From: Halorubrum halophilum
Lineage (GTDB): Archaea > Halobacteriota > Halobacteria > Halobacteriales > Haloferacaceae
DNA: 64,000 nucleotides
Direction of reading: 5' to 3'
Assembly (NCBI RefSeq): GCF_000739595.1
Contig: NZ_BBJP01000022.1
Coordinates: forward strand, 1 to 64,000
Shown here: piece after piece, positions 7,755-17,863 of the stretch
Numbering within the stretch: the stretch's first letter is position 1
Layout of the letters: every line of letters begins with the position of its first letter
Notes under the pieces: model-generated
What the model was told of the DNA's origin: nothing
The model's input: the letters and a program-made list of their open reading frames with translations, nothing else
Databases searched by the model: none
Translations under genes and position numbers: made by a program

Positions 7755-10700
7755 TCAACGATCACCTGTAACAGCGCTACGATCTGCAAGTTTTCCCCAC
7801 ACCTGAATTCGATGTTCATAAGGCCAGAAAAGTCTCCGCAACCAACTCATCGTGTCTAACATTAACTCTTCAGCCGCTATCTGTCCTTCTGTCTGTTTTA
7901 CGATCCATATTAGCTGAGGGAATACAGTCTGATACGCAGCACTATCGATAGTTGAACTCTTTCTCCACGCTGTCAAGACTGTAGCTAATGCATCCTCTTC
8001 TGATAGATCCAACAGGGCCTTAGCAAGGGCTTCAAATCCTGGTCCGCCGATCCACCAGCTCATCAGATCACGTTCTGCAATGACTTTCATTAGAAGGTTC
8101 ACAGCATCTTCTGATCCTTCCCGATCTGCTAGAACCCGAGCTAACGGGGCTGCTGCTACTGGTTCATACCGATAACTCCTCGCCTGCAGCAGTTTCCCTG
8201 CATAGCGTAGTTCATCCGTCGTGAAATCTTGAAAATCTTCCTCTGAAAGTGGATTTTCTTCTGAACAGTCGGAGAGTAACCCATGCATTTCCTCATGATC
8301 CTCAGGAAGTTCTTGCTCCTCATCAGATTCTATTCCATCAGATGACTCTTCTTCTTCGACATGGATATTCTCCGGAATACTAACCTCATGAGTCTCTGCG
8401 AGTGTCTCAAGAGTCTCCGCCAAGTCCTCACTTACTCCTTTATCTACGTATTCTCCTTTGTTCATTAGCACAAGTGATTTGATAACTAAATCATCCCAAT
8501 CGTTATCTGCTGCAATTTCTGCAGTTCTCCCGAATATTTGCACCTTTTTATCAGTATATTCACTTCGAAGTACCTTTGCTCGCTCTGCGTCGATCATACC
8601 AGCTAGCTCGCTTTGGGAAATTCCGTGCGGGTTGTCTAAACGCCAATCGCGGAGTTTGTTTATCGTGGTTTGGTTAGATGCCCCTTCGAGAGCTGAATGG
8701 AAATCAATAACATCCTCGTCTAGCAGATCAGTCAAGAACATACCCTCATAGTGCCTAGTCTCTTTTCCGTCAGTCAATTCGTGAAGTAGTCCTGCCCAGT
8801 TGACTAACTGGATCGCAGTACCTATGTGACGATCCCAGTCGCCGTCCACAATCTCCTGAAATCCTTTCCAAACATCATTCAAGAAAACATCTTTCCGGTA
8901 CCCGTAACGGAAACAGCGTTCTATCGCGCTGTCGAAATAATAATCAGCGTATTCAATATATCCAGCCTCAGCCGCGTTAAATGCTAGGTCAATTAGTGCT
9001 CTTGTTGGTGGTTCTTCATCGGGTGGTCGTTTCAAAACCTTCTCAAACTGTTCGTCTAAAGCTGCGGGTAACATCTCATCCGGATAGGTTCCAACAAGTT
9101 GCCAAGAGACCGTGGGCAACAGATTCTCGGTCTCACCGTGGGTCTCCTTAGCAAGTTCGTGGACTCGTTGTACACGAGCTGTTGCTCCTTCTTCAACCAC
9201 GATCTCGAATTCCTTCACAGCAGCTTCTACAGATTTCCTATAACTCCAGTGCTCACTGGGAGACACGGATTCGTCAGCTAATGATCTATTATTGAAGCAC
9301 TCTTCAAGGAAATCGAGAGTCGCATCAACCCATTGCTCTGATTCATCGGGAGATACTCGCGTTGTTGCTGCTCCCACCAATGCAATAAACTGGTGTAACT
9401 TTGGATGGTCAGAAGATATTCCTTCTACTGAAGAAAGTACCTCATTCGGGGATTCATCACAGGTTGCGAGGATTGCTCCAATATAGTAAGCCTCACTAAA
9501 TCTCGATTCATTTTCCGTCGGACTTCGCTTCGGTTCTTCAAGCCGAAGATTATCGATGATCTCCATAATCTTATCTTCTGGGCCGCCACATAGAAGCAGT
9601 GTATGTAGCCCAGCAATCGACAGATCGGACAATGAAGGCGCATTAGCAAGAAGCTCTTCTCGCCACGATTCTGGGAGTTGCTGACCAATACCCTCACAAG
9701 CCTCAAAAGCCACTAAGGTATCTTCAAAAAGCCAATCGGGCGGTTCACTCTGATAATTAAGCAGGTCCGGATGTTGACGGACAGCTGCAAGCACTTCACG
9801 AGGGAAGTGCTCCCCTGTGTCGACGCGGCGGCTTTGTTCCGCCAGATCCCAAAACTCGTCTGGATGTAGTAGGATAGCTCCTAGTTCAAAATAGGCTTCT
9901 GGATCCCAGCTTGGTTTTTCAGCCTCTCGATAGTCCTCTTCCCACTCTTTCAGCCATTCGAGTTCGATCTCTTCTTCCCACTCTTGGGCAAATTGATGCA
10001 TTGCTGAAAGTGCCTCTTCTGTACCACCACCGTATTCCCGTATCTGGTCAACTAACCGTATAGCGGTATCACGTTCGCCACGTGCTGTATAGAAAGCCAG
10101 ACGGTCTGTATCGTCGGCATATATATTTAGCATATCACGTGTGACCCCACCTAAGATAGTGCAATCAAAAGCTGTCGTATAGTCACCATCCCGTAGGGAA
10201 GCATCAAATGCTAGTTCGATCGCTTCGAGGACCCGGTTTACGTAAACGCCATTTCGCCACCATTGCAGCACATTATCAAGGGAGACTAGATCTTTGAGAG
10301 CCTCACGCCCAGGACCGTTTTCTGCATGGTACGTAAGACTATCTAACCTATTGGGGATCTGTTGACATCGCTCAAGTAAATAGTCGAATATATGCCTATG
10401 TCCCCCCTCTATTTCATCCGATTCAATTTGATCTAATGTAAAGGACCGGAAACTATCATGAAACACCCTTAGTCGCCCATCGTCAACTTCATCAATAACA
10501 TGAGATAGTGGTATCTCACCAAGTGAAAGTTTTTGCTGAATCCAGGGAAGATCAATAAGATCAGCAAGAATATCAGCATGAAGACCTAGTGGATTGAGCG
10601 CGATCAGAGTCGCTGCATCCCGTTCGTGAGGGCGTAGTGGCTCCCATACCGATTCATAATACTGCTCAAGTTCCCCATCGACATCAGATGCATCGTTTAG

Positions 10701-12188
10701 AGCAGATTCGAATCCATCTTCTCTATTACCCTCGAAGGCCACCGCCTTGCGAAGAAGGTGAGAGAGGATAACCGGAAGACCGCCTGAAACGGCTCTCACT
10801 CGATCAACCAAAGCAGCAGTTGTCGTAACATCATTCTCGTTAAGATAATGGGTGATTTCACTTTCATTCCATTCGGGAACGGTTATTGTTTCACTTACTC
10901 GCAGATCAGTGTGTATCTCGTGAGAAAGCGGTCGACTCACTAGTAACAACGATAACGGAGAAGGAAAGTCAAGCATAGCAAGTTCTTCGAGTACTGTCCC
11001 CTCAATCCGCTCACCGTGAGTGGTATCCCCAAATGACCGCAAAGCATGATCAAGCCCGTCAATAATGATGAGCGGCTGTTGTTCTTCGCTATTTGCCCAA
11101 CTGGCCACGCTGTCAATGTATTCCTGAAGTGCTTCAGTTCCCGTCCAGACGGGAGTCACAGTTCCGTCAGTAAATGCCTCTGGAAACGTATTATGAAGCT
11201 GTGCAGCCAATTGGTGTCGAAACCAAGCAGGATCGTTCCTTTTTTTCTCTATGTGTTCTGCGTCATCAGGAATATACAGGAAAAACCGCAGTGTCCGCTC
11301 ATCCGTACCTTCTGACCAGTATCGATGTAGAAGTTCGATTCCAGTCGACTTCCCAGTTCCTGGTCCCCCTTCAATTAATAAACGATCAGTTGTCCCATCA
11401 ATCTGCTCTAAGTCTTGCACCCACTGGGGTTCGATGTATCCCTCTTGAAGAGGGAATTGTTGAGGTATGTCTGGAGTAGGAATATATCCTAGCCTTCGAA
11501 CAATATCTTCCCGCGTAAGCCGCGAAATAGAAGAATGATTACGACTCCATCTCGCAAGATCTACAGCGTCTTTGACGAGCGTCGTTGGATTACCAATCTC
11601 CGGATTCTCTAGCTCATCAAAAATCGGGGTGATCTTCTTTTCAATCAGCCTAACTAAATCCGTGTCTCGTATGGTTTCAGCGAGTTCTTCATCATCAGCG
11701 GTATCAATTCCTGGAAGACCAAGGACGAACTCGATCTCGGTTCCGGGGGACACTTCTCCAGCATCATTAGCTAATTCTTGGGCTGGGAATTCGAGATCAT
11801 CAAAGAACGATATTTCTCTCTCCTCATCAGCAAAGTTGATGTCCGGACCTGCCTCTTCACGATGCGACGTTAGAATAACAAACCGGGATCCTTCCTCTGC
11901 AGAAAGTCGGTCTTGCGCTGAGTCAACGAATTCGTCTATATGGAATTCTGAGGATGTGTTTTCCAAATCGCTCGAAGTTAGTCGTTGGCCTGGCCGGTTT
12001 TTTATCTGAAAACAAATTTGCGCACCGTCCTGTTCAAGGACTAAATCATCAAATTTATCTCCTGATTGTAAAGCATCTTCAATAGCTACCGCTTCCGCGT
12101 CTTCGAGTAATACTGAAAGGATTGCAATGCCGCCTATAGCGTCTTGAAATGTATATCCTCTGGCCGCCGGAGCCAGACCAGTTGACAT
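7755..12188 (-). CDS. Avs-like antiviral STAND NTPase with N-terminal PD-(D/E)XK nuclease
   Basis: About 1,477 residues from the preferred start MSTGLAPAARGYTFQDAIGG; the frame stays open to 12434, but that extension has no domain character. Residues ~10-110 look like a Cap4/DUF4297-type nuclease: a helix with GG, then D47/D48 and the QIK triad (61-63). Residues ~265-560 form a P-loop NTPase with Walker A GGPGTGKS (274-281) and Walker B PLIIIDGLD (372-380), typical of STAND proteins. The rest, ~900 residues, is helical and repeat-like, as in the TPR-type sensor arms of Avs proteins. In bacteria Avs proteins sense phage proteins with this arm, oligomerise and cut DNA. A defence role here is inference from architecture; it stands alone, as many Avs genes do. 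Confidence 0.75.
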   Translation of the reverse strand: MSTGLAPAARGYTFQDAIGGIAILSVLLEDAEAVAIEDALQSGDKFDDLVLEQDGAQICFQIKNRPGQRLTSSDLENTSSEFHIDEFVDSAQDRLSAEEGSRFVILTSHREEAGPDINFADEEREISFFDDLEFPAQELANDAGEVSPGTEIEFVLGLPGIDTADDEELAETIRDTDLVRLIEKKITPIFDELENPEIGNPTTLVKDAVDLARWSRNHSSISRLTREDIVRRLGYIPTPDIPQQFPLQEGYIEPQWVQDLEQIDGTTDRLLIEGGPGTGKSTGIELLHRYWSEGTDERTLRFFLYIPDDAEHIEKKRNDPAWFRHQLAAQLHNTFPEAFTDGTVTPVWTGTEALQEYIDSVASWANSEEQQPLIIIDGLDHALRSFGDTTHGERIEGTVLEELAMLDFPSPLSLLLVSRPLSHEIHTDLRVSETITVPEWNESEITHYLNENDVTTTAALVDRVRAVSGGLPVILSHLLRKAVAFEGNREDGFESALNDASDVDGELEQYYESVWEPLRPHERDAATLIALNPLGLHADILADLIDLPWIQQKLSLGEIPLSHVIDEVDDGRLRVFHDSFRSFTLDQIESDEIEGGHRHIFDYLLERCQQIPNRLDSLTYHAENGPGREALKDLVSLDNVLQWWRNGVYVNRVLEAIELAFDASLRDGDYTTAFDCTILGGVTRDMLNIYADDTDRLAFYTARGERDTAIRLVDQIREYGGGTEEALSAMHQFAQEWEEEIELEWLKEWEEDYREAEKPSWDPEAYFELGAILLHPDEFWDLAEQSRRVDTGEHFPREVLAAVRQHPDLLNYQSEPPDWLFEDTLVAFEACEGIGQQLPESWREELLANAPSLSDLSIAGLHTLLLCGGPEDKIMEIIDNLRLEEPKRSPTENESRFSEAYYIGAILATCDESPNEVLSSVEGISSDHPKLHQFIALVGAATTRVSPDESEQWVDATLDFLEECFNNRSLADESVSPSEHWSYRKSVEAAVKEFEIVVEEGATARVQRVHELAKETHGETENLLPTVSWQLVGTYPDEMLPAALDEQFEKVLKRPPDEEPPTRALIDLAFNAAEAGYIEYADYYFDSAIERCFRYGYRKDVFLNDVWKGFQEIVDGDWDRHIGTAIQLVNWAGLLHELTDGKETRHYEGMFLTDLLDEDVIDFHSALEGASNQTTINKLRDWRLDNPHGISQSELAGMIDAERAKVLRSEYTDKKVQIFGRTAEIAADNDWDDLVIKSLVLMNKGEYVDKGVSEDLAETLETLAETHEVSIPENIHVEEEESSDGIESDEEQELPEDHEEMHGLLSDCSEENPLSEEDFQDFTTDELRYAGKLLQARSYRYEPVAAAPLARVLADREGSEDAVNLLMKVIAERDLMSWWIGGPGFEALAKALLDLSEEDALATVLTAWRKSSTIDSAAYQTVFPQLIWIVKQTEGQIAAEELMLDTMSWLRRLFWPYEHRIQVWGKLADRSAVTGDR

Positions 12189-12572
12189 CTCTTTAACCCT
12201 ACAATCGATTGTTGATAAAACCCCAGTTTCCACAGGGTGAGTACTGATTTGACGATACGACATCGCCTTGATTATGAATCCTGAATTCCTACACTTTGTA
12301 GCGTAGCCGAAGTCCTGGATTCCCGGAAGGGTGTTCCCGGTTAAGATCATGTCTGAGTCAGTTCGATCAGTTACTGGGTCCACAAAATGTCCCCGATTAA
12401 CTAATGATGCGCCAGATACTCGGTGGTTCGTCACCTCAGGCTGGATAGCAGTCAGTAGTCATATCCCAACCTTCCTCGAAATGTGATTCGAGCGAACGGC
12501 GCGCCGGGTTCAGCAATCTCATACAAGTTCAAACGTCTCATCAACAATCCTCTCTACAAAAACGAATGGTAG

Positions 12573-12917
12573 CTATTCGTTGCAGGCTGTGAATTCAGCA
12601 GGTCTCTCTGGGTGCCCATCCAGCCCCAGATTCCAGAGTTCCGTCATATCCACCATCATACCGACGGTCATTAGCTGCTCCGTTGCTTCCTGAAGATTAG
12701 AGACTTTCCGTTCTCGTAGCCCCCAGTAATCATCAGTCCTGCTCCGGCAGGAAATGCGATTTCGAGCGCTATCGATTCGAATCTGACGGCCTTCTGGATG
12801 ATCGATGACGATGTCGTGGCGCTGGTCTGGATGACGCGCTGGATCCCATGGTTCGTCAACACACTCAATGAATGACTCATATTCCGAGGTTGTGTATGAA
12901 GTGGGATGAACGGTCAT
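12573..12917 (-). CDS. Small hypothetical protein
   Basis: A 114-residue acidic protein beginning MTVHPTSYTTSEYESFIECV. It has an alternating strand pattern in the middle (HDIVIDHPEGRQIRIDSARN) and a C-terminal helix. I see no catalytic or metal-binding motif and do not recognise a family. It is the last gene of the island before tRNA-Arg and reads towards the Avs-like gene, with 384 bases between its stop and that gene's preferred start. That gap contains only the open but featureless extension of the Avs frame and AT-rich DNA. A companion role is possible but unsupported. Confidence 0.5.
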   Translation of the reverse strand: MTVHPTSYTTSEYESFIECVDEPWDPARHPDQRHDIVIDHPEGRQIRIDSARNRISCRSRTDDYWGLRERKVSNLQEATEQLMTVGMMVDMTELWNLGLDGHPERPAEFTACNE

Positions 12918-13203
12918 AGGTGTCGAGCTTATTGGTCCCAGACGAATGAAAAGGCGTGTATATCGAACCCAGTAGGCAAATCACGGAATGTGTTCCGAGA
13001 GAGTGAGTGATGGTCAGACCACTTGTGTCTCGCACGAACTCCCGTACGATACTTGATTCAATCATCAGCTTACGCCGACAAGCTGGCGCGCGCGCCAGAT
13101 GATCCAGTAGTGGCGGCACATCCAACGACCCAACTATTATGCCCGATGCGCGTGAGTTTGGATGTACGCGAACCGCCGGACGGCACCGGCCTCATCGGGA
13201 AGC

Positions 13204-13224
13204 GTTCGATCATCGAACGAAATC
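13204..13224. promoter_or_regulatory. 21-bp near-palindromic motif beside tRNA-Arg
   Basis: The core TTCGATCATCGAA is palindromic around one base and is followed by CGAAATC. A 20-of-21 match lies at 48018-48038, at a similar distance from the 3' end of tRNA-Lys (74 versus 81 bases). Both copies are inside the islands next to the tRNA attachment gene. Possible roles are a recombinase arm site, a conserved element end, or a tRNA 3' processing or termination signal. Confidence 0.5.
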
Positions 13225-13297
13225 AAATTCGGCAGCCAAAGTCGCTTTATAAGTGACCCGCCGCTGTCTGTCGGATGTTGGTCGTTCGAAAATCGGA

Positions 13298-13372
13298 TGG
13301 GCGCTGCAGGATTTGAACCCGCGACAGCTTGGTCCGAAGCCAAGCACTCTATCCAGACTGAGCTAAGCGCCC
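13298..13372 (-). tRNA. tRNA-Arg (anticodon TCG)
   Basis: Read on the minus strand, the 75-base segment folds into a full cloverleaf: acceptor stem GGGCGCT paired with AGCGCCC, D-arm TAGCTCAG, anticodon stem CTTGG/CCAAG around loop CTTCGGA (anticodon TCG), and T-arm with loop TTCAAAT. No CCA is encoded and no intron is seen. Its 3' end faces the AT-rich region 1, making it the likely attachment gene of that island. A TTAACA element about 30 bases upstream (near 13402) is a candidate box A. Confidence 0.95.
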
Positions 13373-13586
13373 GTACGCCTCGCTACTTCGGTGAGGATGT
13401 TAAGTCCCGCGATTCGAAATCGGCGCGGACCGCCCGAAACCGACGTCGGCGATCCCGGCGCCACGGGCGATCAAAAAGAATATTATCGGGACCCGGTATG
13501 GTTTCCGTAGTAGATGTGTCCTGGTCGCACGGCGTCACCGCCGAACGAGTGGCCCGAGTCGGTTCCGTCGTCGCTGAGGTACGCCC

Positions 13587-14189
13587 ATGTATGACCTGAG
13601 GCCACACTTCGACGAGGAGGTCGAACCCGGAACGAACCTCCTGTTCACCGGACCGCCGCTCACCGGCAAGCGCTCGCTGATGATGGACCTGTTGGCTGCC
13701 GGGACCGAGCGCGGCGACGGCGCGATCGTCGTCACGACGAAGGACGGCGCCGACCGCGTCCTGAAGGACTACGAGAAGCGCACGCCGTACGAGGGGAAGC
13801 CGGTGGCCGTCGTCGACTGCGTCACCCGCCAGCAGGGCGTCAGCGACGCCCGCGAGTCCGATCGGATCAAGTACGCCTCGTCGCCGGTGGACATGACCGG
13901 AATCGGGATCAAGCTCTCGGAGTTTCTGCAGGCGTTCGGCGACCGCGGGATCGAGGAGAACCGCGTGATGGTTCACTCGCTGTCGACGCTGCTGATGTAC
14001 TCCGACCTCCAGACGGTGTTCCGATTCCTCCACGTGTTCACCGGGCGGATCCAGAGCGTGAACGGGCTCGGACTGTTCAGCATCGACTCGACATCTCACG
14101 ACGAGCAGGCGATGAACACTCTCAAACAGCTCTTCGACGGCGTCATCACGGTCCCCGAGGACGGCGAACCGGAGATCCGGATCGCCTGA
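13587..14189 (+). CDS. RecA-superfamily (RAD55/KaiC-like) ATPase
   Basis: A 200-residue single-domain P-loop protein. The Walker A motif GPPLTGKRS (22-30) and Walker B-like strand NRVMVHSLSTLL near residue 135 fit the short KaiC/RAD55-type ATPases that haloarchaea carry in many copies. These proteins often act in signalling with response-regulator or HTR partners, and the exact role is unknown. It begins shortly after tRNA-Arg and starts the GC-rich core segment. A Thr-Gly-Lys-Arg P-loop (LTGKRS) departs from the usual G-x-G-K-T, so catalytic competence is uncertain. Confidence 0.8.
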   Translation: MYDLRPHFDEEVEPGTNLLFTGPPLTGKRSLMMDLLAAGTERGDGAIVVTTKDGADRVLKDYEKRTPYEGKPVAVVDCVTRQQGVSDARESDRIKYASSPVDMTGIGIKLSEFLQAFGDRGIEENRVMVHSLSTLLMYSDLQTVFRFLHVFTGRIQSVNGLGLFSIDSTSHDEQAMNTLKQLFDGVITVPEDGEPEIRIA

Positions 14190-14239
14190 GCGGCGGGCGG
14201 GTCGGCTGACGGGCGCCGAGCGGTTTGGCTGCCGAGTCT

Positions 14240-14246
14240 TTAATCC
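14240..14246 (+). promoter_or_regulatory. Candidate TATA box for the CoA-binding protein gene
   Basis: CTTTAAT lies about 25-30 bases before the ATG at 14269, the expected distance for a leaderless haloarchaeal transcript. Confidence 0.4.
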
Positions 14247-14268
14247 GCGCGACCGCGTACCCACGGCT

Positions 14269-14691
14269 ATGCCCATCACCGACGACGAGGGACTCGACCG
14301 ACTGCTCGACGCCGACACCATCGCCGTGATCGGCTGCTCGACGACGCCCGGGAAGGCCGCCCACGACGTGCCGGCGTACCTCCAGCGTAACGGGTACCGC
14401 GTGATCCCGGTGAACCCCTTCGCCGACGAGGTGCTCGGCGAGGCGGCGTACGACGAACTGGCGGACGTCGAGGCCGACGTGGACCTCGTCGACGTGTTCC
14501 GGCCGAGCGAGGAGGTGCCGGAGATACTCGACGCCGTGCGCGAGCGACACGCGGCGCGCGGCGACGCGGGCGCGGCGTGGCTCCAGCTCGGGATCAGCCA
14601 TGACGAGGCGGCCGCGGACGCGGAGTCTGACGGGATCGAGGTCGTGCAGGACCGCTGTATCAAGGTCGAACACGGGCGGCTACGGGGGTAG
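14269..14691 (+). CDS. CoA-binding (Rossmann) domain protein
   Basis: A 140-residue protein of the YccU/CoA_binding type. The N-terminal nucleotide-binding loop IAVIGCSTTPGKAAHDVPAY, the following strand YRVIPVNPFADEVLGE and the C-terminal DRCIKVEHGRL are characteristic of the family. These are stand-alone versions of the CoA-binding domain of succinyl-CoA and acyl-CoA synthetases; their physiological partner is mostly unknown. The gene stands alone between the ATPase gene and the convergent cysteine synthase gene. Confidence 0.85.
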   Translation: MPITDDEGLDRLLDADTIAVIGCSTTPGKAAHDVPAYLQRNGYRVIPVNPFADEVLGEAAYDELADVEADVDLVDVFRPSEEVPEILDAVRERHAARGDAGAAWLQLGISHDEAAADAESDGIEVVQDRCIKVEHGRLRG

Positions 14692-14720
14692 ACGAACGGA
14701 CGCGGCGATCCGCTTCGACC

Positions 14721-15701
14721 CTACCCCTCCCACTCCTCGAACGACCGATAAACCCCCTTCGAGAGGTACCGCTCCGAGGAGTCCGCGAACACGGTGACGA
14801 CGGCGTCGTGGGGGGCGTCGATCTCGCCGTCGCGAATACCCCGTGCGACCCGCTTGGACGCGATCGCGTTCGCGGCCGCGGAGGAGGCGACGAGCTGCCC
14901 CTCCTCGGCCGCGAGCCGACCCATCTCATCGTGGACGGCGCGGTCAGGGATTGACTGGATCTCGTCGACGAGCGCCGGGTCGAACAGCTCGTTCCGGTCG
15001 ATGTCGTGGGTGCCGATCCCCTCCGTCTTGTACTCCTCGTGGTCGACGTCCTCGCCGAGGAACTCGCGGTACGCGGAGCCCGCGGGCTCGACGGCGACGA
15101 CGTGGGTGTCGGGGTGCTGCTCGCGGAAGTAGCGGGCCATCCCCATCAGCGTCCCGGCGGTGCCGCAGCCGGCAACGACGGCCCCGACCTCGCCGTCGAG
15201 CGCGTCGCCGATCTCGGGGGCGGTCGTCTCGTAGTGGGCCTCGGCGTTGAGCGGGTTCGAGAACTGCTGGGGGACGACCGCGTCGTCGAGCTCCTCGGCG
15301 ATCTGGTGAGCGCGGTCGATGGCGAACCCCATCCCGTCCTCGCTCGGGGTGTTGACCACCTCGGCGCCGAGCGCGCGCATGAGCTGCTGTTTCTCCACGG
15401 AGAACCGCTCGGGGACGACGAACACCGCGTTCAGCCCGAGTTGCTTGGCCGCGACCGCCAGCCCGATCCCGGTGTTGCCCGCGGTGGGCTCGACCACGGT
15501 GCCGCCCTCTCCCACGTCGCCGCGTTCGAGCATGCGTTCGAGCATGTACTTCCCGATGCGGTCCTTGATGCTCGCACCGGGGTTGAACGACTCCAGCTTC
15601 GCGTACACCGGCGCCTCGTCCGGGGAGTCGTGTACCCGGACGAGCGGCGTCTCCCCGATCGTCTCCAACACCGACGACAGGGGTTCCCGATGGGTCGTCA
15701 T
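14721..15701 (-). CDS. cysK: PLP-dependent cysteine synthase family protein
   Basis: A 326-residue fold-type II PLP enzyme (339 if the upstream Met at 15740 is used; the 13 extra residues are not family-like). The PLP lysine is in NPGASIKDRIG (K46), the substrate loop is TAGNTGIGLA (from residue 74), and GCGTAGTLMG binds the PLP phosphate. The family makes cysteine from O-acetylserine (or O-phosphoserine in some archaea) and sulfide, or condenses homocysteine with serine. It stands alone, convergent with the CoA-binding gene, so its exact substrate cannot be told from context. The symbol marks the family. Confidence 0.85.
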   Translation of the reverse strand: MTTHREPLSSVLETIGETPLVRVHDSPDEAPVYAKLESFNPGASIKDRIGKYMLERMLERGDVGEGGTVVEPTAGNTGIGLAVAAKQLGLNAVFVVPERFSVEKQQLMRALGAEVVNTPSEDGMGFAIDRAHQIAEELDDAVVPQQFSNPLNAEAHYETTAPEIGDALDGEVGAVVAGCGTAGTLMGMARYFREQHPDTHVVAVEPAGSAYREFLGEDVDHEEYKTEGIGTHDIDRNELFDPALVDEIQSIPDRAVHDEMGRLAAEEGQLVASSAAANAIASKRVARGIRDGEIDAPHDAVVTVFADSSERYLSKGVYRSFEEWEG

Positions 15702-15835
15702 GTTCCCGCAATCGTTGCCGGCCCTTTTGCGTGTTTCCATGATCGGCGCGGCCGCCCCTTCTCGTGCCCCCGGAGGGCGTGAGGCCGTGCCGGGGATCGA
15801 ACAAACTTATGCCCCTCGTCCGGCTCCGAAGAGGT

Positions 15836-17785
15836 ATGAGCGAGACCGATGCGCAGGCCGACGTGACGGTCGTCCTTCCGGACGGATCAGAGCTGGACGT
15901 GCCGGCGGGGGCGACAGTCGAGGACGTCGCCTTCGAGATCGGCCCCGGGCTCGGTCGCGACACGGTCGCGGGGAAGATCGACGGCGAACTCGTCGAAAAG
16001 CACGCGACGGTCCACGACGGCGCGCGGATCGAGATCGTCACGGACCAGTCCGACGAGTACCTCACGGTGCTGCGCCACTCCGCCGCCCACGTCTTCGCGC
16101 AGGCCCTCCAGCGGCTCCACCCCGAGGCGACGCTGACGATCGGCCCCCCGACCGACGACGGGTTCTACTACGACGTGACCGACGTCGACCTCGACGAGGG
16201 CGACCTCGACGCCATCGAAGACGAGATGGACGACATCATCGCGGCCGACTACGACATCGAGCGCGAGGTCCGCTCTAGCGAGGAGGCCAAGGAGATCTAC
16301 GCCGACAACGAGTACAAGCTGCAGATTCTCGAGGAGGAGGCCGACGACGAGGAGGTCACCTTCTACGTGCAGGACGGCTGGCGGGACCTCTGTCAGGGCC
16401 CCCACGTCGAGTCGACCGGGGAGATCGGCGCGGCGGCCCTCCTCGAGGTCTCGGCCGCCTACTGGCGCGGCGACGAGGACAACGACACGCTCACCCGCGT
16501 GTACGGGACGGCGTTCGCCTCCGAGTCCGACCTCGAAGAGCACCTGGAGCTGCGCGAGGAAGCGTTGGAGCGTGACCACCGGAAGATCGGGCAGGAGATG
16601 AACCTCTTCTCGATCCCGACGGTCACCGGGCCCGGGCTCCCGCTGTACCACCCGCCGGGCAAGACCGTCCTCCGCGAGCTGTCGGACTTCGCGAACGAGC
16701 TCAACCGCGAGAACGGGTACGAGGAGGTCGAGACCCCGCACGTGTTCCGGACGGAGCTGTGGAAGAAGTCCGGCCACTACGAGAACTACAAGGACGACAT
16801 GTTCCTCCTCGACGTGAACGACGAGGAGTACGGGCTCAAGCCGATGAACTGCCCGGGCCACGCGACGATCTTCGACCAGCAGTCGTGGTCGTACCGCGAC
16901 CTTCCGCAGCGCTACTTCGAGAACGGGAAGGTGTACCGGAAGGAGCAGCGCGGCGAGCTGTCGGGCCTGTCGCGCGTCTGGTCGTTCACCATCGACGACG
17001 GGCACCTGTTCGTCCGCCCGGACCAGATCCGTCAGGAGATCGAGTCGGTGATCGAGATGATCTTCGAGGTCGTCGAGACGCTCGACCTCGACGTGGAGGT
17101 CGCGCTGGCGACCCGCCCCGACAAGTCCGTCGGGGGCGACGAGATCTGGGAGTCCGCGGAGGAGCAGCTCCGCGACGTGCTCGAGTCGGGCGGCTACGAC
17201 TACGACGTCGAGCCCGGCGACGGCGCCTTCTACGGCCCGAAGATCGACTTCGGCTTCGAGGACGCCCTCGGCCGCGTCTGGGACGGTCCGACGGTCCAGC
17301 TCGACTTCAACATGCCCGACCGGTTCGACCTCACCTACACGGGCGAGGACAACGAGGACCACCAGCCGGTGATGATCCACCGCGCGCTGTACGGGAGCTA
17401 CGAGCGCTTCTTCATGGTGCTCATCGAGCACTTCGACGGCGACTTCCCGCTGTGGCTCGCGCCCGAACAGGTCCGCATCCTCCCCGTCTCCGACGAGACG
17501 CTCGGCTACGCGCACCGCGTGAAGAACCAGTTGGAGGACGCCGGCTTCCGCGTCGAGGTGGAGGACCGCGACTGGACGGTCGGCCGCAAGATCCGCGCCG
17601 GCCACGACGACCGCCTCCCGTACATGGTGATCGTCGGCGACGACGAGCAGGAGGCGGGCACCGTCTCGGTCCGCGACCGCTTCGAGAACCAGCGCGGCGA
17701 CGTCGACCTCGACGCGTTCGTCGACCACCTCGTCGACGAGCGCGACGAGAAGCGGACGGAGCCGGACTTCGTCGACGCGGAGTGA
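15836..17785 (+). CDS. thrS: Threonyl-tRNA synthetase
   Basis: A 649-residue class II synthetase that charges tRNA-Thr. In order: a TGS domain (residues 1-70), the second additional (editing) domain with [11 protein letters not shown], the catalytic core with [10 protein letters not shown] (motif 1 region), [29 protein letters not shown] (motif 2) and motif 3 near the core's end, then the anticodon-binding domain with [12 protein letters not shown]. The start at 15836 ([10 protein letters not shown]) gives the normal TGS N-terminus; the frame extends further upstream without family character. The protein is full-length and typical of haloarchaea. A long open frame on the opposite strand is a GC-rich shadow. 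Confidence 0.97.
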   Translation: MSETDAQADVTVVLPDGSELDVPAGATVEDVAFEIGPGLGRDTVAGKIDGELVEKHATVHDGARIEIVTDQSDEYLTVLRHSAAHVFAQALQRLHPEATLTIGPPTDDGFYYDVTDVDLDEGDLDAIEDEMDDIIAADYDIEREVRSSEEAKEIYADNEYKLQILEEEADDEEVTFYVQDGWRDLCQGPHVESTGEIGAAALLEVSAAYWRGDEDNDTLTRVYGTAFASESDLEEHLELREEALERDHRKIGQEMNLFSIPTVTGPGLPLYHPPGKTVLRELSDFANELNRENGYEEVETPHVFRTELWKKSGHYENYKDDMFLLDVNDEEYGLKPMNCPGHATIFDQQSWSYRDLPQRYFENGKVYRKEQRGELSGLSRVWSFTIDDGHLFVRPDQIRQEIESVIEMIFEVVETLDLDVEVALATRPDKSVGGDEIWESAEEQLRDVLESGGYDYDVEPGDGAFYGPKIDFGFEDALGRVWDGPTVQLDFNMPDRFDLTYTGEDNEDHQPVMIHRALYGSYERFFMVLIEHFDGDFPLWLAPEQVRILPVSDETLGYAHRVKNQLEDAGFRVEVEDRDWTVGRKIRAGHDDRLPYMVIVGDDEQEAGTVSVRDRFENQRGDVDLDAFVDHLVDERDEKRTEPDFVDAE

Positions 17786-17863
17786 ACTCCTCGGCGGCCG
17801 GACGCTCCGGCCCGCCGCTCGGGTTTCGTCGTGCTTTTGACGCTGCTCCGGATAGCTCGTCGC

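Noticed and set aside
1-13297. An integrase or second attachment site for region 1
   Set aside because: No recombinase gene and no second copy of tRNA-Arg sequence is present, so the left end must lie outside the window.
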